Assembly: GCA_963682025.1 (NCBI GenBank)
Contig: OY821521.1
Location: 193,655,075-193,719,074, forward strand
From: Cordilura impudica
Taxonomy: Eukaryota > Arthropoda > Insecta > Diptera > Scathophagidae
Length of the DNA: 64,000 nt
Direction of reading: 5' to 3'
Below the pieces are notes generated by a model. It was not told the origin of the DNA and ran no database searches. It worked only from the letters and a program-made list of their open reading frames with translations. This document shows, piece by piece, positions 56,321 through 64,000 of the stretch. Position 1 is the first letter of the stretch. Every line of letters starts with the position of its first letter. The position numbers and the translations under genes are program-made.

Positions 56321-56922
56321 TATACCCTACACCATAATGTGGTTTGGCTATAATGACACGTAGCAAATGTGAATATTTTTGATGAAATTTGGTGCGTAAG
56401 CTTCTACTGGCCGCAGAACAAACGCTGTTGAAATTGGTGGAAATCGGAGGATGTTCAGACCTAGTCCCTATACAAATGACCCCTTTGAGGTCGACTTAAA
56501 TTGACATAATTCCAAATTATCATATAGATCTCTATCAAATTGGGTTCGTGTATGTTTATTACATCCGTTTATCAGTAGTCCAAAAATGAACCCTATAGGA
56601 CAATTTTTAGTCATAGCCCCCACATAAAACTGATTCCTGATCTTCACTTAAATCTATCAAAACACAAAAATATTGCACAGATTTTTCTCAAATTTGGTTT
56701 GAAAATGTTTTTACAAAAAATAAGTGAACTTACCAAATATGGTCAGGATCGGTCCATTTTTCGACCTAATCCTCATATAAGTATAGATCCGATATGAACT
56801 TTTTCCAATGCGAAGGCAAAAAAATTAATAACAATGCCTTTCAAATTTGCTGTATGCTAATTTTATATAGCTAGTTAGTTGGACCTAAGAGATAGGGTCT
56901 CTAAACACATTTTCCTGCTTGT
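56321..56922 (-). mobile_element. DINE-like family A, minus-strand copy
   Basis: Starts (plus strand) TATACCCTACACCATAATGT and includes CGGTCCATTTTTCGACCTA, the complement of the GGGGACTAGG...AATGGACCGATCC block of the family. It ends near GATAGGGTCTCTAAACAC and CTTGTTC. The (GACG)n tract is missing. Confidence 0.72.
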
Positions 56923-57639
56923 TCTTTTTTAAATTTTAATATTATTTTTAAAAGAAAAAAAAAGAAAAATTTTCAGATGTACAACATTTTGAGTTTTTTT
57001 AATTTTAAAAGAATTGATGAAAAAATTTTCTAAATAAGAAATTCTTAAATTTGTTTTTTTTAAACTTATTTTAATTTGAAAATAAATTTTTCCAGCGAAA
57101 AACAATTTTTTTAAATATATTATTCAAAAATCAAATTTTTTTTTAATATATAATTTTGAGAAATTTTTTTAAATTCAAAAAATAACGAAATTTTTTTTGC
57201 ATGAAACTTATATTAATTTTACACATTATCAAATAAAATTTTATTTTAAAATTTATTTTTTCTTCAATCAAAATTTTTAATAATTTCATCAGCTCAAAAT
57301 GGAAAAAGCAAAAGTTTTAGTTTTCCACTTATTACTTTCTAAACAAGTTTTATATTTCGCAGAAATATTTTCATTATCATAATTTCCCATCAAAACTTTG
57401 TCTAATCCACATTAAATATGAAAACACCTAAAAATCACGCAAAAAAAACTACTTTTCGGTGAAATAAAATCCATTAATAAAACTTTTTATTGTACACTCT
57501 TTATAAACATATTAAAACACAACGACTACAACGGCTCATTGTGTAGAACATGTATTCGTACACAAAATGTTAGTTAACTGGATAAAACACTAATTGCTTG
57601 TACGCTTCCGCTATTAAACGTTTGACAATAATTATAAAC
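56923..57639. other. Gene-free stretch
   Basis: Continues the AT-rich pattern of 54700-56320 to about 57310, then ordinary AT-rich sequence. Confidence 0.5.
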
Positions 57640-57702
57640 ATGGCTGCTATGAGTAAACAAGCAGCTCCTGCTACCACCATGTCTGCTGGCAACCAGAACT
57701 AG
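57640..57702 (+). CDS. 20-codon small ORF, unknown
   Basis: ATG in good context (AAACATGG) opens 20 codons rich in Ala, Ser and Thr with two more internal Met, ending TAG. It is notably more GC-rich than its surroundings. Chance is the default explanation for an ORF this short; I list it only because of composition. Confidence 0.15.
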   Translation: MAAMSKQAAPATTMSAGNQN

Positions 57703-57762
57703 TCATGCCACTTGAATTTACATACATCCATATACAGTTTTATATGTTTGTGCCAAAGATTA

Positions 57763-57803
57763 TGTGTGTGTGTGTGTCTGTGTGTGTGTGTGTGTGTGTG
57801 TGT
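57763..57803. repeat. (TG)n microsatellite
   Basis: TGTG run with one TCTG interruption. It creates the Thr-His run in the minus-strand frame 57699-57962, which is not a gene. Confidence 0.95.
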
Positions 57804-58949
57804 CGTTGTAATGTGACATTTTCTATAAAACAAGAATATGGTTAATGAACAATAATAATATAAGCACAACAAATAAACAAATATTTGCTTAATTCTAATA
57901 CATGCCTGGTAATAAAACAAAATGAACATGAACGACAACAACAGCAATAACAAAACACACATAGATATTTAACCCTTGATTCTTCTTCAAAGACAAACGA
58001 ATATCTAATGCTGATTAACATATATTTGTTTAGTTTAGTATGTTAAACTTATAGAAAAAAACATAAATATTTTTGCAAAAAATAAATCTTTAAAAACTAT
58101 TTTAAATGGACTGATGAAACATAAAGTAATCTTTTTTAGAGCGGAGAGTTTAGGAACCACTCTTTAAATTGCTAAAACTTACAAAAAGGGGTTAAATCTA
58201 CTAGCATAGCTATTAGTTAGTTGTATGACTAATGAATTATAATTGAAGATTTAAATATTAATTCATAAATATATCCCAAGATAAATCAACTTAATTTTCA
58301 TACAAAAACAAAAATTTGTATCCGAAATTGAATTACATTAAAACAGCAACTTTACGAAACAAATACAAATAAATCATATATTTATCTGTATATATGTATA
58401 TTTAAGAGTGTGAGTGCATATGAAAATTTTTCTTTACATTCCATGATCTTCCTTTTACAATATCTGTTTTAAGTAGTTTGTTTTTTGTCTGCCATTTTAA
58501 TAAACTTTGGCAATTTTAATTTTTGCTCCATTTCTCAATTAATATATGACAACTGTTCGAGAAGAAATTAATTTGCGAAAGTAAAAATAAAAGACATGTG
58601 TATATATAAATCAAAATTAATCTAGATGCATAAAAGATAATAAAAAATTAATATTTCATACAAATTAATAAGTATGAAAATATGCATAAACATAAATTTG
58701 TTAAGACTGAAGCTAAAAATAAACTCATAAATACTATTGAATACTAAAATCTTTGCGAATATACAGTTAAGCTTTTTTGCTTAAATGATTTATCAATATG
58801 AAAATGTGTTGTAAATTTAAAATATTTTTTACCAAAACGAATATTATTTTTATATTCCATAATTGAAAATAAAAAAATAAAAAAACGCCAGAAAAAGCCT
58901 GTGTAATTTTTCTTAATAACTTTTTAAATGAAAGCGGGTTTTAAGATAA
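57804..58949. other. Gene-free AT-rich stretch
   Basis: Nothing recognised. Confidence 0.5.
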
Positions 58950-59410
58950 GTTTTGGCATTTTTAAATTTAAAGAAGGTTCCATCATAAAACTACCTTTTT
59001 TGAAAAAAGTCCGTTTTTAGGTACTTTTTTTTTTTTTGAAATGGAACCTTTTTAAGGGAAAGTGCCTTTTAAGAAAAAGTACTTGTTTAAGAAAGTATAC
59101 TTTCTGAGAAAAGTTAATTTTTTAGAAAAGGTACTTTCTTAAGAAAAGGTACTTTCTTAAGAAAAGGTTCTTTTTACGGAAGTTACTTTTTAGAAAATCA
59201 TATTGATGAAAAAAAACTTTTTTAAAAATGTACTGTATTAAGAAAAGGTACTTTTTTAAGATGAGATTCTTTTCCAAGAATATGTTTTTTTAAGAAAATT
59301 TAGCTTTTAAGAAATAATATTTTGAGAGAGGTTACTTTTTATAGAAGTAACACCTTTTAAGAATTGTTACTTTTTAAGAAAAGGAACAAATTAGGAAAAG
59401 GTACTTTTTG
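58950..59410. repeat. AAGAAAAGGTAC satellite-like array, second cluster
   Basis: Units of TTAAGAAAAGGTACTTTCTT and variants, same family as 4081-5640. Confidence 0.82.
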
Positions 59411-60744
59411 AAGATGTAGCATGTAGCCGGAATTAGTGTCTAACCAATTAGCAATTTTATTTTTCAAGTGGTAGTAGGAGCAGCACGCACCTTAACTCCG
59501 GCCTTTATCTCGTGGGCAAACAGGGAGGATTCTTTGCTACTTTCGCTTGAGAGTTACTGGGTGAGATGTGATACGTGGAGAATTTTATTTGTACGTGCTT
59601 GGGACCGATAGAAAATAAAGGAAATAAAACCTTTAATTTAGCCGGAAACAGATGACCTATATTTAACTAGGGTGTGTTGATGTAAAACCACTATACCCCT
59701 CCTAACCATGATCATATAGTGGAAAGCCAATAAATTTATATATGATCCAAAAAAAAAATGGCCCTATCCGAACAGATTACAGGAAATCAAGACAAAAACC
59801 TTTTATAGATTCATACTTCAAATTATTTTATTAAGAAATGAAAAAAAAAATGTGATCTATTATGCGACCAATTATTAATTTTAATATTTACATAACTAAG
59901 TTCACCTTACACTAAAATGTAAAAGTATGAAGTGAGCGTTTAAATCTATTATATTTGACATAGGAAAACCATTTAAATATTTAATCTATTTTTTTTTTTT
60001 TAAACCAAGCAAAAGTAAATAATTAATAAGAGTTTGAAATGAGAAAAAGAATATTTTATTTTATTAAAAAAACCACGTTTAACTAGTATTCACTCAAAAA
60101 ATCAAAATGAAACGCTGGAAGAAAGTAATGATTAAAGGTCTGCATCCCGTTCGGTTGCCAGGGTAGTAAACAAAATATTTATAATAAAAATGTTGGTAAA
60201 TATAAAAAAAATAAAAGAAAATTTCCATGAGAAAAAAATTTTTTATTAAATCATTCCAAATGATTGATTAAAACAAATTATTAAAACCGCGAATGTTAAT
60301 AGAAGAATATAAATTTCAATAACTTGAGTAAGTGATCATTAATTCTGTTAAGACGGCATTCTTTTACAGGCATTGCTATTCTGTCTGGTTCGGAATGAAA
60401 CTCACCACTCCATACTTATAAGAGAGAAGAGTAATGCCGCTAGTTTATTTATTATTAAATTTTAATTATATTTAACTGAATTAGTCAGAAGCCAAAAATA
60501 ATTTAGTAGAAGTTTTCATAGCAATATTCATTACTTTTAATTTCTGAAAACGCTGTATAATGGATTGCAAAATAAAATAATCACTTAATATGCCACGTCA
60601 AAGTCACTGTTAAGCTAACAGAATAAATTATTTTAACAGAGCTTTTATTCTGTTACAATAGAGTTTCCAAAATGTGAGAGAACGTTTAACAGTGAATGAT
60701 CAATGGTTCAATAATAAAATAAAATGTTAAAGAAAATTACTTAC
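59411..60744. other. Gene-free stretch with a less AT-rich island
   Basis: 59420-59700 is richer in G and C (CCTTAACTCCGGCC, CGTGGGCAAACAGGG) and contains AATAAA motifs. It could be a solo LTR or another repeat but I could not identify ends. The remainder is AT-rich. Confidence 0.4.
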
Positions 60745-60838
60745 AGCTTTTACGGTCCCACGACGAAAGATCTTTCATCCAGGCATTACGCTGATCGAAG
60801 ATGTTGATGATGGTGATAGAATGGCAATTAATTTTAAC
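60745..60838 (-). other. Candidate 94-bp internal exon
   Basis: On the minus strand, ACAG precedes and GTAAGTAA follows an open 31-codon segment reading INIFDQRNAWMKDLSSWDRK. Its base composition is near 45 per cent GC in a much more AT-rich background. The donor is a strong consensus; the acceptor lacks a good pyrimidine tract. No family recognised. If real, it is the only hint of a host gene in the window. Confidence 0.25.
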
Positions 60839-62639
60839 CTGTCTATTTTTAAATTTACTATTTCTACCGATTTATACTTTTAAATTATTTAAATAAATTT
60901 GTTTTTACTATTTTTTCTGGTTTAAAAAAAACGATAAACCGAAATCCCGAAAAATAGTTATAGTCACGCTAACGCTAATAGTGGGCTAACGTTCAAAGCA
61001 CAAAATCTCTTTTTCGAACTTCTTTTAATGATTTTGTTTTGATCTCAATCTTGACATATGTTTTAAAACAATTGATAAATTGCTTTCAACTTTAACACTG
61101 GTAATGGCAAGTAAAAAAAAAATTATATTTATTAATTCTTTAATATATTTTGTTTAGCTTTTTCTTTTAGTCACTCACTTCGATCACTAATTACGATCTC
61201 GTTTTATTTTGATTTTTGCTTGCCCCGGAGGTTGGTTAAACTCACTTCATATACATATATAGGAAAAAAGGTAAGCTATGTATATTATTTTCTTATATTT
61301 ATAACACTTCAACTACTTCAGACAATTCTCTTTTCTTCTTTTTCATGTAAAATTATGGTGTTAATACTGGATTTTAAATATTATAATATTTTAACACTAT
61401 TTTAAATTCAGTAATGTGTTTTGGCTAAATTTTTTTTTTGTAATTCGTTTTTGCTGTGGTTTGACGTGATAATGCTTTTATTTAAATGTTATTAAGAGGA
61501 AATTTAAGAAATTTTTTTTTTCTCTAAAACTTATTGGTTTTTTTTTTTTTTTTGTAATTTTCGGGTTTTGAACTAAAGTTGAATTTTCTTGTCACTTTTT
61601 CCAATAATTTTTACACTAAAACACTTTTCCCCCAACAATTTAACAAACACTTCCGATGCCACTTTTTTCTCACTAAATGTGTCGATTTTGATGATGAATA
61701 TGTTGTTGATGATGTAAATGAAAGTTGATGATCAAATTCTACTGGAAGCCATTTAGAACTGTCGGGTTTCTGTTGAGGGTTTCCCGTTCCCACAAAAAAT
61801 GATGGGTTGTCTGCGCTTGACTCCTCCCGCTCATAAACCCAAACGATGATGGCAAAGAAAATCTTAATCAGAAGCTTATTCTTTTTCGTGTACTTTAAGG
61901 TTCTGAAATTTAGAAATTGTTATACGATTGGTTTGAACTTTCATGTGCATGTGTGTGTTACCTTTTTTTTCTTCGCCATACAACCTTGTACGAGTGATTC
62001 AAATCTTTTGCTGCTAGCCAACGATAATAATTCTAATGAAAGAAAATTCGAATTCTTCTGTTATTTAAAAAAAAACGAAACATTGAGGTTAATACTTTAG
62101 GCGTAAGCTCAACTCACTTTTGGTTAATTTTTCGGGTAATTTAATTTATTTTAATCTACACTCAATTATGTAGCGGAAGGTAGATCTAACTAACCCAAAA
62201 TTCCTTTGAAAATAAAAAGGATTAATTCTTTGAATATCATAAATAAAATTTATGATAAAGTAATAAAAAAAATTATAAAAAAATGATTGAGGTTAACTTA
62301 CGTTTTCCGCAAAAAAAAAATTTAGTCGCAAACACTTTAGAACAAAACTTGATGAAATAACAGCAAAAGAGGCCGGTTTTCATCTTGGAAACTGTTGGAA
62401 AATTCCGTTTATTCAGCAGTAACTTATACACACACACATAGAAAAACCAATACCTATACAGTCCAACAAACGTCAAACTCTGACATGCACTGCCTTATCC
62501 ATCTTTAGTTAAATTTAGGAAAATACATTTTGTAGATATTCACAATAGAGTAAAGTCACTTTAAAAAAAATCAAAAATCAAATTTCATATATTTTTTAAG
62601 ATATATTCCAGTATTCAATAGAAGTGCTACAAGCGCCTC
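60839..62639. other. No supported gene; one less AT-rich island
   Basis: 61590-61860 has higher GC and a 60-codon minus-strand ORF (61611-61793) that I do not recognise. Poly-T runs occur at 61430, 61515 and 61535. Confidence 0.4.
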
Positions 62640-63255
62640 TACAAAGAATAGATACTTTTATAAGAAAATTCACTTTTTGAAGGAAAATTAATTATTTGAA
62701 AATAAGGTACTTTTTTAAGATAAGATTTTTTTTTTAAGAAAAGGAATAATTTTAAGAAAACGTGTTTGTTGAAGAAGAGGTATATTTTTTTTTATATAAA
62801 AAAGGCATTTTTTAAGAAAAGGTAATTTTCTAAGAAAATATACTTTTTAAGAATTCCTTATTGTTAAGAAAAGGTAACTTTTAAACAAAAGCAAAATTTT
62901 TTCAGAAAATTTATTATGTTAAAAACGTGTTTTTTAAGTAAATGGTACCTTTTGAAAAAAGTACTGTTTTATTGAAAAGTATTTGTTTTAAGAAAAGGTA
63001 CTTTTTGAAGAAAGTGTACTTTCATAACAAGCGTGCCTTTTTAAGAAGAGTTATTTTTTTTATCAGAAAAGGTACTTTTTTAAGAAAAGATCGTTTATGA
63101 GAAAATGTGTTTTTAATAAAGGGTTCATTTTAAGAAAAGGCACTTTTTTAAGAAAAGGCAGTTTTTTAAGAAAAGGTACTTTTTTGAGAGAAAATATACT
63201 TGTTTAAGAAAATTTACTTTTTTAAGAAAAGGCATTTTTTAAGAAAATTTACTTT
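62640..63255. repeat. AAGAAAAGGTAC satellite-like array, third cluster
   Basis: Clear units at 63075-63250 (TTTTTTAAGAAAAGGTACTT), more diverged to the left. It abuts the reverse transcriptase fragment that follows. Confidence 0.85.
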
Positions 63256-63261
63256 ATAAAT

Positions 63262-64000
63262 AGACCCATTCATATGGTAGGTAACTTCATTTCTCCTTAC
63301 CGGCATGGTTTTGTTAAAGATAGGTCGGTAACAACCAATCTAATGGAATTAAATAGTCATGTTTTTGAAGCTTTTTCTATTGGACATCAAACTGATGTAA
63401 GTTATACTGATTTTAGTAAAGCTTTCGATACTCTTAGTCACGATTAATTACTGCAAAAACTGAATATTTTAGGCTTTCCACCTAAACTTTTAAGTTGGAT
63501 ATTGTCTTACTTGAAGGACCGAACACAGCGCGTTATGTTTAATAATCAAATATTGAAGAAAATTTTAGTAACATCTGGGGTGCTCCAAGGAAGTCGTGTT
63601 GGATCTGTCTGTTTTATATCTAAATGATCTTCCTTCTATTGCTAAGTTTTCTAAAGTTCTTATGTACGCAGATGAAGTAAAATTGTTTTTATCCTTTGAA
63701 AGTGTTTCTGATTGTAATTTCTTGCAAATAGACCTTGACAAACTTGCTGAATTGTGTGCTATTAATGAAACGTCTCTTTAGTGTAAAAAACTTTCGTTTT
63801 ATAGGTCGAAAACGATACATTGTGATTACTGTATTGGAGCTTATAGACTAGAAAATGTTTTGTCATTTATTGATTTAGGTGTTCTACTTGATCAAAGCTT
63901 AAATTTTAATTTATATGTCAATTATTGTGTCAATAAAGCTAAATCGTTACTGGGTTTCATCAGAAGTTGGTCCGGCGAGTTTGTGAATACTTATGTCACT
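63262..64000 (+). pseudogene. Non-LTR reverse transcriptase fragment, runs off the window
   Basis: Plus-strand reading, in two or three frames: SPYRHGFVKDRSVTTNLMEL, then SYTDFSKAFDTLSHD followed by a stop, FPPKLLSWILSYLKDRTQRV, SGVLQGSRVGSVLFYLNDLP and KVLMYADEVKLFLSF. After a further stop it gives LENVLSFIDLGVLLDQSLNF. The catalytic YADD has become YADE. The block order matches RT domains 2 to 6 of I/jockey-like elements. The 5' side ends abruptly at the satellite array; the 3' side is cut by the window edge. Confidence 0.85.

Noticed and set aside
53690..57320. CRISPR-like or ordered array in the AT-rich repeats
   Set aside because: Repetition is degenerate, spacing is irregular and the sequence is eukaryotic; no direct repeat-spacer pattern exists.
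59420..59700. Solo LTR of a retrotransposon
   Set aside because: The island contains AATAAA motifs and is less AT-rich, but I could not find TG...CA ends with a flanking duplication.
61611..61793. 60-codon minus-strand ORF as a host exon
   Set aside because: Low-complexity Ser/Thr content, no splice-site pair and no recognised domain.

Overview
The window looks like nuclear DNA of a schizophoran (higher) fly, of the blowfly or house-fly type. It is very AT-rich and has no operons or dense coding. It is filled with transposon families known from Diptera: jockey-like non-LTR elements, DINE-1/mini-me-like elements carrying (GTCY)n tracts, mariner, pogo/Tigger, hAT, Helitron and Transib. I found no host gene that I can name. 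One short candidate exon and a few small ORFs are flagged at low confidence. The fly assignment is inference from repeat content.

Layout. 1-9 kb: minisatellites, an AAGAAAAGGTAC satellite with an (AAAAG)n block, a short Helitron-type element and a ~120-bp tandem array. 9-14 kb: a DINE-like element apparently split by a non-LTR 3' end that itself holds another DINE-like element, then a 1.5-kb hAT-type palindrome inside the arm of a smaller inverted-repeat element. 14.8-18.2 kb: two pogo/Tigger elements with TA duplications. 21.4-28.7 kb: two minus-strand non-LTR elements, the first split by a complete hAT element with an open 647-codon transposase. 29-33.5 kb: a DINE-like fragment, a hAT-like foldback and a near-perfect 62-bp hairpin with a hammerhead-like core. 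33.4-37.9 kb: non-LTR element, jockey-type element and mariner nested in that order, then an older mariner relic. 38-45 kb: a third Helitron-type copy, a tandem duplication and several dispersed repeats. 45.5-47.3 kb: a spliced but broken RAG1/Transib-type transposase interrupted by a tRNA-derived SINE. 48.5-57 kb: DINE-like copies, a Helitron helicase fragment with an intact 3' hairpin terminus, a 21-bp minisatellite and AT-rich filler. 57-64 kb: mostly gene-free sequence, two more AAGAAAAGGTAC arrays, and at the right edge a plus-strand non-LTR reverse transcriptase that runs out of the window.

The genes do not form a pathway. They are independent mobile elements, and the nesting gives relative ages. 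The hAT element at 23145-26103 is the only one with an uninterrupted full-length transposase. Tigger and mariner carry a few lesions each; the Transib, second pogo and most non-LTR copies are relics. All calls rest on reading the sequence and recalling family motifs; no database search was run.
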